Source of the DNA: Varroa destructor
Lineage: Eukaryota > Arthropoda > Arachnida > Mesostigmata > Varroidae
Assembly: GCF_002443255.2 (NCBI RefSeq)
Contig: NW_019211454.1
Coordinates: forward strand, 15,116,243 to 15,180,242
Direction of reading: 5' to 3'
DNA length: 64,000 nucleotides
Part shown: positions 27,066 through 38,521 of the stretch, piece after piece
Numbering within the stretch: position 1 is the first letter of the stretch
How the letters are laid out: every line of letters begins with the position of its first letter
Program-made: the position numbers and the translations under genes
Notes under the pieces: generated by a model
Told to the model about the DNA's origin: nothing
Seen by the model: the letters and a program-made list of their open reading frames with translations, nothing else
Databases searched by the model: none

Positions 27066-28480
27066 AATGTCAACTGGATACAGTCTATACTTTCTTTCTT
27101 CTATTTATTTGATTAAAGGATATCGTTTTAATTGTTTATACTCGCTCACTAGAGCAGTAAGGCTGCTGCTAAATTCTGGACGAAAGACTTTATGGTACGC
27201 AGACTACAGTGGGGTGATACGGAAATGTAAATGTGTGCGACCTGCACCTCCTGATTATTAGGAGAGCGCCGACAAATTCCCCACTCAGACTACACTTAAG
27301 ATTGTCAGCCGTTATGCAGCAGCCCTGTGGCTAAAAACCTTTTTAAAATCCCTAACTTGCTCCCATGAAAAAATGTTTTAGAGGTTGTTTGTGAACATAT
27401 ACGTTTGATGTAGGCGTCAAGAATGACTAGTACCTGTTTTTTTCCCCCAGTAATTTCGTCATTACTAAGTGTTCGACTAAATTGATTTTGGGGGCCGTTT
27501 AAGCTTATGTGTAATCAAGGTATCAACCAGTCGGCAAACCGTTCCAGATCAACTGCTGAGTACCATTTTTAAGATATGCTGAATGTACGCAGGAGCTAAA
27601 TGGAGATTCTTTAAATTCCTTTTCTTGTTATGGATTTAAACTACGTTGAACCGTCAGCCAAATACCGAGCGTACACATTCAACCTCAAGCATGAGTTTTC
27701 CTTCTTGTTCATCTCCAGCCATGCATACCTATTAGGTCCTCAATATGGCCCTTGGTCTTCTCTCTTGTAAGGTGGCTTTCTTTATAACATTGATGGAGCA
27801 CTTGGTATCAAGCAAAAGCGGAATAGAGTCTGAGTAAATAGGTGAACGGCTTAGCGTAAAACGACTTATGTATTTTAACGTATTAATAACGTACGTGCAG
27901 AACTGCAGTCGATCACCGGCACTTCTTCAGCACTTTAGCTTGAGTTTTTTTAGGTCACCTTAAGACACATAGGTATAAACTAATATCGATTTTTTCGAAG
28001 AAGAATATCCGTGTAGCGCGTTGCCAATCTCCTTTCAGGGTCTTTAGTTGAACCAGTGTCTATAACATACAAAAGACTTCTGCACCATATTTTTGTTACG
28101 CACGCTCGGTTAACACAGCTCTATGAGTGATCGATTTACCGAAAAATGAGTGTTTGCCGAACATTCTGCCATCGATATTTCTTCCTTCTACTACCTTAGG
28201 AGCTAGATAAACTCCTGGTTGTTTCGTGTTCAGCTTCACCCATTCTGCGTTTCTTTATCTTATCTTCTGATTTTTGACATATCGCTAACAAACCCTTGGG
28301 TCTTTCAAGTCCATTTTCATGCAACTACGCAACTCTTAATCGCCTACTCCCCATCCTTAAATTTCGGACTATTAAAATAGAGATAATCAAAATATCTATG
28401 TAGCTGAAAGCTAAATAAGAGTTGTAGAAACGTATGCAAATATCAGAGAAACTCGATATCATCGTGTTCGGCCGGTTCTT
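27066..28480. other. Spacer before the HIPK relic
   Basis: No supported gene. This would be the 5' flank of the degenerate HIPK copy; no start exon was recognised here either. Confidence 0.45.
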
Positions 28481-28481
28481 T

Positions 28482-30452
28482 CCTTGTCGTCACCTTGTCA
28501 TCTTTGATTTTCGAGACCGACCGTGAGTTAATTAAGAACATAGCGCTGAACTCGTATGGACAAGTGATTAAATGCTGCAACAAGGGCTCAAATGAAGTGT
28601 TTGCTGTCAAAGTCTTTGAAAACGATCTGCAACACCTAAGAAAGCATAAGAATGAAAATTCAATATTTCACTGGCTACCCGTCGAAAACACTTCATGCGA
28701 GCTCTTGAAATTCTTCGATTACAAACGACATACACGCATCGTCTTCGAGATGCTAGAAGTTAGCCTATTACACAGCGACTGTCAAAAACGCTACGGAATC
28801 TCAAGGAGCTCTGCATGATTCACGCAGATCTCAACCAAGTAAATGTGATGCTGGCCGATCTCGTACGAGAACCACTCCGCGTCAAGGATATCAACAAGTG
28901 TATAACTGTAAAACCTTTACCCTATTATTTAGTTAGACCTCACCTTGATCTGGCTTAACAATAAATAATATTCTCGTTACGGCTAACTTATTTGTGACGT
29001 AAATGCGGTTTTAGGGACCATGGTTAGGCATCAGGTGTACACAACACCGTCACCAGCCCGTATTTTCAATTGACGTACCCGATCTGTTAATCCATTATTA
29101 ACAGACTAACAGAGTTAATTGACTCATTCGAAACTAAATAAAACCAGTTTGTTTTCGTGCTGATATTCTTTAATCGTCAATAGGCGGCATTGAATATACG
29201 CTTCTGTTATCCAACGCTTCTTCGATTAAATCAAGATATTAATGGATAATAATAATTTAATAATTAATAGAATTTGAACCAGTGTTTGGTTTGCCCACAT
29301 TTTATCAGTTCGGAAACTATGGGACTTTTAATTAAAGGAGATTATATTTATCATACCGTAACGTGGTCTATATTCATATATATGTACATAATATTCGTAC
29401 TGATACTGTAGATGCTGTATAAAATCCACGTAATTAACCCATATTGAAATAGGCAGGGTTTTCTTCCGTTACGTCGCTTAGACACAATGAGTGAAAAAAC
29501 GACTGGAGGACATTCGAAAGCCCAACTGAACTAACAAGTCGAAAGTAAAGAATTCAATCGAACATATTGATGTCTGACAAGTTCTACTGTCCCTAGGATC
29601 ACTTTAGATCTCATGTTCTGCGAAGAGTGGAGATGTGAAGAGGCGAGAGATGGAGTGTAGACCTTCTTCCTCGGACCTGAGCTCTTCCTCGGGTAGCCAC
29701 TAAATCCTGGATATTCAGAATACAACCAGACAAAGTTCATACTTCGTGATATACCCCGCGCTGCCTAGAAAAAAAAATCTTTTCGAGTCTCATGTGTTTT
29801 TAATTGGCAAATTTTCCTCCATATAAATCTTATGTAAAAGAAATCTCATATGAGCGTAAATTACACACACCATTAACTCCCACGTGTATCAGGATCTATT
29901 AAAAACATGCCATTTAGCGACTTTTATGAAGTGACAGAAAATATATTGCATACAAAACACAGACATTGTTTGTGAGGCACTGGAGAAGCAAGTAGCTATA
30001 TTGTCCGACAGTTCCTCAAGGTATTAGAGCACTGAATAATTAATTCTGCAGACCCACCGCTTATCGTTAGGCGATCAGAAGCTTGGACGAGTGACTCCAT
30101 GAAGTTATAGAACAATTTTGAGAGTTGGGCTGCAAAAATATAATAAACAATACCAGAACGCTTCGACAAAAACATTCTAATGTTACACAATGGCATTTCA
30201 ATACATACACAACAGTCAGCAGCATTTTAATAATCTGACGCATTGTGGGGCGTTTATTGTGTTAATAGCTCAAAATAGAGTTAATGCAGCCACACCTTAG
30301 AGATAACTAGTAACTATTTTAAAGCTACACAAGGGTTACAATTGGTTGCTCAGGTTGACTCAGAACGATAAAAGTGTTATGACCGAGCGCATAGATTGGT
30401 CCCACATGCTGCCTCTTTCAAGCGAATACGGGAATAACTAGCAAATCGACAT
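28482..30452 (+). pseudogene. Degenerate HIPK-like kinase gene, introns retained
   Basis: Remnants of five exons of the HIPK-like gene are present in order. Exon 1 (28482-28895) keeps FETDRELIKN, the AVKVFEND lysine region and IVFEML. It has lost about 17 codons around the Gly loop and about 20 codons plus frame before the catalytic loop, after which IHADLNQVNVML resumes in another frame. Exon 2 (about 29012-29065) follows ggttttag and reads D-H-G-stop-A-S-G-V, a damaged DFGSASHV. Exon 3 (29578-29735) keeps KFYCP, FCE and ELFLG-stop-PLNPG, with SEYNQ; the stop replaces the Trp of GWPLYPG. Exon 4 (about 29998-30160) starts YIV. Exon 5 (about 30385-30452) keeps DWSHMLPL against DLVERMLSL. Intron spacings (about 120, 510, 260 and 220 bp) track those of the intact gene, showing a segmental duplication and not a retrocopy. 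Exons 4 and 5 rest on weak nucleotide alignment. Confidence 0.85.
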
Positions 30453-30998
30453 AAATCTTCGATATTCAAACGTCTCCTGTATACAAAAATTGTTACCCTA
30501 CGATAGTTCCCCGCTTAAAAAGTTACGACACTAGAGATAAGTGACTATACAGTTGATTTGTTATGCCCCAATCATCGTCTGCGATCTAATTTTTTCTGGC
30601 TAATTTTCAACGGAACATTAGAATACTAAGTACGTCTTTAAACACATATATTACTAAACTACCTACAAAGAAAATACAGCAAGTATGATTTTCAGCAAGT
30701 AATATTTTATTGATTACGTATTAACTATTAGGGTGGTATACATAACTTAACAGATGTATACTGGAAGTATGTATAGCACACATGTCTATATATATGTATT
30801 TAATTGGAACAACCTATTTTTTGATGACTAGTTTCATTGACAATGAATTTGATATCTCAATTATTTTAAAATACTTTGATTATTTGGTGTTTATTCGCAC
30901 AAGAAAATGCTCCATCGGCTATTAAATATTTTTTTATTGTATACAATTGAGCATCATTTTAATAGTCTATCACATCGCATAACATCTGTAACCAAAAC
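30453..30998. other. AT-rich spacer between HIPK relic and satellite
   Basis: A sixth exon of the kinase relic would fall near 30650 but was not recognised. The stretch becomes very AT-rich toward the satellite edge. Confidence 0.5.
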
Positions 30999-33624
30999 AT
31001 TCATATGTATTTTTCAGAGATCTAGAAGATACCAATTACTTGCCAGTAACCTACTTGCCAGTAGATCTATAAGCTGTTGCTTGTCAACGTATGGCAGAGT
31101 AAGTGGTACCTTCCCATATAATTTTAATGTTTTAACATTTTTTATGTATATAAAAGATGTATGTGCAATATGTATCTGCACGTGATGTCTGACTAGATAA
31201 ATTCATATGTATTTTTCAGAGATCAAGAAGATACCAATTATTTGCCAATTACCTAATGCATACAAGCTGTTGCTTGTCAACGTATGGCAGAATAAGTGGT
31301 ATCTTCGCATATATTTTTCATGTTTTAACATTTTTTATGTAAAAAATGTATGTGCAACATGTATCTGCTGTGATCTCTGACTAAATAAATTCATATATGC
31401 TTTTCAGAGATCAAGAAGATGCCAATCATTTGCCAATTACCAAATGCATACAAGCTGTTGCTTGTGAACGTATGGCAGAATAAGTGGTACCTTCGCATAT
31501 ATTTTTAATGTTTTAACATTTTTTATGTATATAAAAAATTTATGTGCAACTGTATCTGCATGTGATCTCTGACTAAATAAATTCATATGTGCTTTTCAGA
31601 GATCAAGAAGATGCCCATTATTTGCCAATTATCAAATGCATACAAGCTGTTGCTTGTCAACGTATGGCAGAATAAGTGGTATCTTCGCATATATTTTTCA
31701 TGTTTTAACATTTTTTATTTATATAAAAAATGTATGCGCAATATGTATTTGCATGTGATCTCTGATTAAATAAATTCATATATGCTTTTCAGAGATCAAG
31801 AAGATGCCAATCATTTGCCAATTACCAAATGCATACAAGCTGTTGCTTGTGAACGTATGGCAGAATAAGTGGTACCTTCGCATATATTTTTAATGTTTTA
31901 ACATTTTTTATGTATATAAAAAATGTATGTGCAACATGTATCTGCCTGTGATCTCTGACTAAATAAATTCATATATGCTTTTCAGAGATCAAGAAGATGC
32001 CAATCATTTGCCAATTACCAAATGCATACAAGCTGTTGCTTGTGAACGTATGGCAGAATAAGTGGTACCTTCGCATATATTTTTAATGTTTTAACATTTT
32101 TTATGTATATAAAAAATGTATGTGCAACATGTATCTGCCTGTGATCTCTGACTAAATAAATTCATATATGCTTTTCAGAGATCAAGAAGATGCCAATCAT
32201 TTGCCAATTACCAAATGCATACAAGCTGTTGCTTGTGAACGTATGGCAGAATAAGTGGTACCTTCGCATATATTTTTAATGTTTTAACATTTTTTATGTA
32301 TATAAAAAATTTATGTGCAACGTGTATCTGCATGTGATCTCTGACTAAATAAATTCATATGTGCTTTTCAGAGATCAAGAAGATGCCCATTATTTGCCAA
32401 TTATCAAATGCATACAAGCTGTTGCTTGTCAACGTATGGCAGAATAAGTGGTATCTTCGCATATATTTTTCATGTTTTAACATTTTTTATTTATATAAAA
32501 AATGTATGGCAATATGTATTTGCATGTGATCTCTGATAAATAAATTCATATATGCTTTTCAGAGATCAAGAAGATGCCAATCATTTGCCAATTACCAAAT
32601 GCATACAAGCTGTTGCTTGTGAACGTATGGCAGAATAAGTGGTACCTTCGCATATATTTTTAATGTTTTAACATTTTTTATGTATATAAAAAATTATGTG
32701 CAACGTGTATCTGCATGTGATCTCTGACTAAATAAATTCATATGTGCTTTTCAGAGATCAAGAAGATGCCCATTATTTGCCAATTATCAAATGCATACAA
32801 GCTGTTGCTTGTCAACGTATGGCAGAATAAGTGGTATCTTCGCATATATTTTTCATGTTTTAACATTTTTTATTTATATAAAAAATGTATGCGCAATATG
32901 TATTTGCATGTGATCTCTGATAAATAAATTCATATATGCTTTTCAGAGATCAAGAAGATGCCAATCATTTGCCAATTACCAAATGCATACAAGCTGTTGC
33001 TTGTGAACGTATGGCAGAATAAGTGGTACCTTCGCATATATTTTTAATGTTTTAACATTTTTTATGTATATAAAAAATGTATGTGCAACGTGTATCTGCA
33101 TGTGATCTCTGACTAAATAAATTCATATGTGCTTTTCAGAGATCAAGAAGATGCCCATTATTTGCCAATTATCAAATGCATACAAGCTGTTGCTTGTGAA
33201 CGTATGGCAGAATAAGTGGTATCTTCGCATATATTTTTCATGTTTTAACATTTTTTATTTATATAAAAAATGTATGCGCAATATGTATTTGCATGTGATC
33301 TCTGATTAAATAAATTCATATGTGTTTTTCAGAGATCAAGAAGATGCCAATTATTTGCCAATTACCAAATGCATACAAGCTGTTGCTTGTCAACGTATGG
33401 CAGAATAAGTGGTATCTTCGCATATATTTTTCATGTTTTAACATTTTTTATTTATATAAAAAATGTATGCAATATGTATTTGCATGTGATCTCTGACTAA
33501 ATAAATTCATATATGCTTTTCAGAGATCAAGAAGATACCAATTATTTGCCAATTACCAAATGCATACAAGCTGTTGCTTGTCAACGTATGGCAGAATAAG
33601 TGGTATCTTCGCATATATTTTTCA
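30999..33624 (+). repeat. 193-bp satellite array with A/B subfamilies
   Basis: There are thirteen full units and one truncated unit in head-to-tail order. Using ttttcagaga as landmark, units begin at 31011, 31213, 31401, 31593, 31786, 31979, 32172, 32365, 32556, 32748, 32940, 33133, 33326 and 33517, with spacing mostly 191-193 bp. Type A carries ttaccaaatg, gtgaac and taatgtttt; type B carries ttatcaaatg, gtcaac and catgtttt. A third type C mixes these. The order is edge-divergent unit, C, A, B, A, A, A, B, A, B, A, B, C, C. Unit 1 is the most diverged and longest (202 bp), as expected at an array edge. The 60-codon frames within B units are by-products of the repeat. Period near a nucleosome repeat length is typical of satellites. 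Confidence 0.97.
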
Positions 33625-33649
33625 NNNNNNNNNNNNNNNNNNNNNNNNN
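33625..33649. other. Assembly gap (25 N) inside the satellite
   Basis: Twenty-five undetermined bases interrupt the last satellite unit. The sequence after the gap is not satellite, so the right edge of the array is missing, its true length is unknown, and linkage to the following DNA rests on scaffolding. Confidence 1.
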
Positions 33650-35090
33650 ATATGCGCGCTAATAGAAAGATCAAAACATTCTCCTCAGTGCAACATGTTG
33701 AATTTACTTCACATGTATGTCAACATTTTCGTGGAAGATCGGCTAAATCGATTTCCTCACTTGTTCCTTCGGTGAAATTTGCTGTATGCCACAGCGGATC
33801 CAGCATTGAAATAGCAGAATTTTCAAGCATAACAATCTGAGTCTGACTGGAACATATCTAATTCTATCTAAAATACAAGATCATTTTCAACATTTTCTAG
33901 CATTTTTATAACAGTTCAGTGTCCATGAATGTTTGACCCGATCCCACTTACCATTGGAACCTGATTCAAGCTTTTTGGGCATGCCGTTGTTGACAAACAC
34001 TGTTCAATTCTTGTCGCTGGCCTGTATTGACATACTGACAACACAGTCAACCATGCCATAAGGACACGAAGCACGGTCGTACATGTCTGCATATGAGTGC
34101 AAAATTACCTCGTTTATTCGGTGTTCGCTTTTTAAAAATACGTCTCAAACAGTGAACGCGCAGGCTTGTCGATGCTGCACTGTAGTAGTTCCAATATCGC
34201 TGGGCTGGGTCCCCGTGGGCGTTCAGATCTAGCTGCCCGGGTTAAACCAAAGGGAGCGGTGGCGGTGGCGGTGCCGGAAAGCCCGGAACGCAGGCTATGA
34301 AGGACAGCTAATCCTCTTTGACAAGCCCTCTTGCTTCAGCATGGTTTCAGTCAGCCCACAAGCTACTGACACGCCTATTTCACTTCATTCAACCGTATCA
34401 ATAGAAGAGGGCAGCAGCGGAAATCTCGAGCGTTCGATCGCGCGTCCTCGGCCGAAGTGACATAGATCGTAAAGGAGCTGGCCCCAACAGAACTCACTCT
34501 TTAAACTTGAATGATTTGCTAAACGATTACAACAGCAGGAAAAATAGTCCTATAAAATGAAGATTGTCTAACAGGGTTTACTTTAATGCTATAATAGGAG
34601 AGCAACGCGACCGCAAAGAAAAATATGACCAAAAAATATATTTGTTTAGTTGCGGATAGTATAGTAAATTGTAATTCCTAGACAGACCCCTCCCTAACGT
34701 TTTTTGTATAGCAATTCAAGTTGAATAGAACCGTCATGATCTAGCCCTTGAGAAAAATAATTGTTTCAGCTAGCGAAATCTAAGATCTGAGAGGGATTAC
34801 TGAACTACACCGAAATTTTTCGTATGCTTAACTATTGTAGATATTTTCAAGCGTTATAGAAGAAAGGTGAGCTTTATTTTTTGCCTATTATTTTACCTCT
34901 CCGCTATTTTGCCGATTAAGGCCTAGAATGGGTTTGATGAAAATAAAGCACAACTATTTCTAACTATGGAAAATTCGTTCGATGTACGTGAGCCTACGGA
35001 TAATATATATAGTATAAAGTCTCATTGTAGAAGAAACTCTTTCTGTTACATGCAGTAAAACGTGCATTCTATCGTAGTTTAGCCAATGTT
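33650..35090. other. Spacer with a small GC-rich block
   Basis: A GC-rich block lies at about 34170-34350. One plus frame there (ATG at 34171, 42 codons to a stop) gives an Arg/Val/Pro-rich peptide, and another frame is Gly-rich. No family recognised. The rest is AT-rich without coding signal. Confidence 0.35.
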
Positions 35091-35101
35091 GTCTCGTTGT
35101 A

Positions 35102-35640
35102 ATGAGTTTTGTCCAACCATGCTCAAGGTGCGTCTGTCGTCAACATTGTTGTGCCTTCGTTGTAGAAGCGACTAGCAATTCTCCAAGGAAAGGTAAAATG
35201 GGCACGAAGAGACTGGAAGGAGTGGAACTGCTTCTGCCAAGCAACAGCTGTCGGTTGCACCTCTTTGAAGGAGTGCAGTTACCCCCTGTAGTCTTCCATC
35301 GTCGAGAAACGGCGAAAGCTGCAGCGCGCGGCGGTTTTCGCAGTTTGCATCCTGCCGCGGGTGCCCCAGAGGAACGCGTCGACTTGACGCGCCGCTCTTG
35401 TTGCCTCATTCTGGACTTTATTGTCTTCGAAGAACAAAAGGCTCTAACATTGTGTCGCAGCAGCAGCGACGGAAAGCCCCACTGCCGTACCATTCTCCGG
35501 TAGCCTCTCGCCCGTTTACAGTAAAACGGCCAGCCGAAGGGAGCATCTGTTTCACAGGCTTATGGTCTGGGACGGAAGCGTGCGCTATGCGAGTTCGAGT
35601 GGTTTAGTGGTTCCCTAGACCTGACAAGAAGACACAAGCA
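35102..35640. other. GC-rich island, open on both strands
   Basis: The plus strand is open for 133 codons (35102-35503) and the minus strand for 117 (35493-35140) over the same DNA. Neither product resembles a known family; both are Arg/Ser/Cys-rich, as GC-rich non-coding DNA often gives. A promoter, UTR exon or unknown exon is possible. A donor-like AAAG|gtaaaa lies at 35190-35191. Confidence 0.25.
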
Positions 35641-35779
35641 GTTTCATTATTTTACAGCGTATACAGGTGTATGATGTATGCGTCGCATTTTGCTGAATAT
35701 TATTATTGACGTACGTTAGTGGATGAAATGTGATAAACCAGGATAACCAAAAGCTGCAAAGGTTGAGGATAGGTCAGAA

Positions 35780-35820
35780 AGGTTTAATAAACCTGGCAAT
35801 TTTATAATAATTATAAAATT
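35780..35820. repeat. Two adjacent short palindromes
   Basis: Aggttt-aat-aaacct (35780-35794) is followed after 3 bp by AATTTTATAAT-A-ATTATAAAATT (35798-35820), which has perfect 11-bp arms around one base. Confidence 0.75.
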
Positions 35821-37600
35821 CAAATAGAACCGTTATTCCTGGACGTGATAATTCTACAAAATTGGGAGTACTGAAGCGTTCGTGTTAGACTATTTGTAGG
35901 AATATTCTAGAGTTACTGGATCAGGCCCCGCCTTCGACAATAAAAATTGTCAGTGTAAAGGTCAACTCAAACGCAATACATTTCGAATTTAAAAGCCAAC
36001 ATTTGCAGCCATTTATTAAATAATCCGAATGTATCCGTATAATCCGCGTACCACTCTCGAACAAGCTAAGTATTTTAGAGTGTTTGTTGGCATTTCTTAT
36101 TCTCCAAGTCCTTTTAGCTTCGCTATGACTATTCGTTCGTTAGGCACTGTTTTTTGTTTCCCTAGACATTTACCCGTTGAGCTGGTAACTAACTGGCCAT
36201 CGGTAACTGGTTGCTCTCCTTTTTCATTTCTAGTTCGCTCGAGCTAACGAAGACAACAATACATTTTTATATGATAATGAACATCAATGCTGACCGAGGG
36301 GTCAAGCCTTTGCTAGGGGAGCCAGGTAACCGACAGATAACAAAGTGAATGCTCGAAAAGGCGATTACAAAGTTAATGAGAACCGTTGTCTAGCAGCAGT
36401 AAATGCGCGAACAAATGAAATTTTCATAACGATCTCTATTCACGTCCACCCCCAGAGCTTCCAGCAGAAGCGCGAGACGCTCACGTGAAGGGCCAGTAGC
36501 TGAATTTGCAAGGGAAATTAAAGGGGAAGAAAACAGTGTAGAAGACCGATACACGTAGAGTCTGTCGTTGTAATGATATTCTATTGGTAGGGGGATTGGG
36601 TTGAGATGTGTTGAGTGACTATGAGCGACATCGAATGCCGAGGAAGCGAATCATTTTAGGCTAAATGATTTGCTTCCTCGGCATTTGTATAGCTTAGCTT
36701 CACTGTACGCGTTCCTTTTCAATGACAGTTAGGAAGTAACAGACAAGCGTAGGCCGCCGGTCGTATAGCGAAGTTGTTTCAACTAAGATTTAAATATAGA
36801 TTTCCATTTATCAGTTTAATAGTCTGTTTAGGACACGCTTCTTTGGAGGTTCTACCGTTAAGAGTGGGGTAGACGAAGCTAGTATCGGAATAGCTAAAGC
36901 ATTCGGTTGTTTCGACTCGAGTAACTATGGCAAAACTCTAAAGTTTAGTTATAATAACGCGTGGTTTATGAATAGGCGAACCTTCAACAGAAATACTGTA
37001 GGCTAGTGACTTCCTCTCAAAAAAGGCTAACTGGCATTGATCATATTCTCAAACGCCTTTTCCTTCTATGTAATAAAGCATTTTTAATTGGATAAACAGA
37101 CAGAAGACTAGCAATTTTGCTGCCAGGTTTCTACTCTCAACCTAAAAAAGATAATATTTAGAATCAACAAGGTTTATAAAAATAGGATCTAGGTATTGTT
37201 CTTTTCTATCGCAATTTCGGCACTCGTTCAACTCACAGTTTCGTTGCGGCAATGTTGCTTCCTTTACCAAATCTTTTTGGCAGATAGCAGCTGAGAATAA
37301 GTTTACGACTACCTTGCCAATGGGGATAGGTCAACAAACAGAAACAGCCCATCACTCCACTGTTGCCTTAATTTGAGCAGCCTGTTATCTCCACTTTTTT
37401 TCTATTCTTTTCTAAGCCAGATCTAACAGTTGTCTTCGCCTACCACCCTGATCCTGTTACCTAGACGACAGATGCCTATCTCCTGCTAATCTTTACCTTC
37501 TCATCAAAAACAATTACGAAACGCCGGCTACCGTACGATTGTATCGTATGGTAATCAGCGTAGCAATCCTTGTCGAACATTTCATACACTATGAACGATT
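35821..37600. other. Spacer, no supported gene
   Basis: No coding sequence supported. It contains the hairpin listed at 36634-36685. Confidence 0.4.
36634..36685. repeat. Near-perfect hairpin, 23-bp arms, 6-nt loop
   Basis: The arm at 36634-36656 (begins AATGCCGAGGAAGCGAAT) is the reverse complement of 36663-36685 with a single mismatch, which is a G-U pair if transcribed from the appropriate strand. The loop is TAGGCT. Flanking bases pair little beyond this. The length suits a small-RNA precursor or a template-switch inverted duplication. The loop and stem are short for a canonical Drosha substrate. Confidence 0.9.
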
Positions 37601-37688
37601 GGCTTGCTCATGTCGATTTGCGTAGGTCGACACGAAACTCATAACCAAATTCGTCTCTACACATGGTATATCTTTCGAGAGAGTTTCG

Positions 37689-38521
37689 ATGGATCATGGC
37701 TTGTGTGGTTATTTCTACGTACGTCCGTCCGTGCATTCGTTCGTGACCCCAGATCCCCTCCATATCGCGCTTGTATATAACCTCTCCCAACAGTGTTTTC
37801 CCAGTAAGATGCCGAATCAGAGCGACGATTTTTCCCGCTTTCTCACTATTATCATCAGTATCATTGCCATCATCACAATGATCATAGTTATGGGCGCGAT
37901 CATTTCCATCAGCAATAGACAGGGACGCGAGATTTCCCCGTGCTCATCCCTTACTCGTTGCTTTTCTGCTCGCTTCACCCACCCATGCCGAATACTAGCG
38001 AGCTGATCGTTGCGCGGCACTTTTCAAATGCACTTTCGTGACGTCGAATTCTGACTGTGTCTCCTTTTCTCCTTAATATGACGGCATTTGCCCCACAGTG
38101 CCCCCGCAGCTGTAGAAAATCGCACATCGCATAATGTGACGATAAATGAGGCTAGCAAGACACTTCCCACACGACACGGATAAGCACGACTGTAATCATA
38201 CCACGAGCAAAATGTGGCGTTCCGCCAGCGTCACAATAGTGAGTTAGTAGCGAGAGCTTTTCGGAGGCGCGATGAAAAAAAGGAGCTCTCGTAAGTCCGA
38301 GCACGACGCATGAAGAAAGATAGTAACGTGCATAGACAGCGCGATAGGACAACATCGTAGCCCAAGTGCAAATAGAATTCTGCAGACGTGGAACGGTCGG
38401 ACAGCAACGGAGAAACGCAAAGAAGGAAGGGGTCCAACGACGAAACCAAGTTTGTTATTTGCCAATGAGTCGTACGCTGACAAGAACGAATGTATGCTAA
38501 ATTGCTAGAGATTGCGTACAT
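37689..38521. other. GC-richer region with overlapping ORFs
   Basis: Frames on both strands (plus 37689-38006, 105 codons; minus 38521-38231, 96 codons) overlap. The striking hydrophobic run FLTIIISIIAIITMIIVMGA near 37840-37900 comes from an ATC/ATT-rich simple-sequence stretch that is also hydrophobic on the other strand, so it is not taken as a real membrane segment. No family recognised. Confidence 0.25.

Noticed and set aside
31587..33309. Repeated 60-codon ORFs as a small-protein gene family
   Set aside because: They are the same frame in successive satellite units; A units break it, and no start or stop context is conserved beyond the repeat itself.
30999..33624. CRISPR-like array
   Set aside because: The units are 193-bp head-to-tail copies with no unique spacers, in a eukaryotic context.
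36634..36685. Calling the hairpin a microRNA gene
   Set aside because: The stem of about 23-25 bp and 6-nt loop are too short for a typical precursor and match no miRNA I know; kept as a repeat and a question.
37817..38020. Membrane protein predicted from the Ile/Met-rich run
   Set aside because: The run comes from an ATC/ATT simple-sequence stretch and is hydrophobic on both strands.
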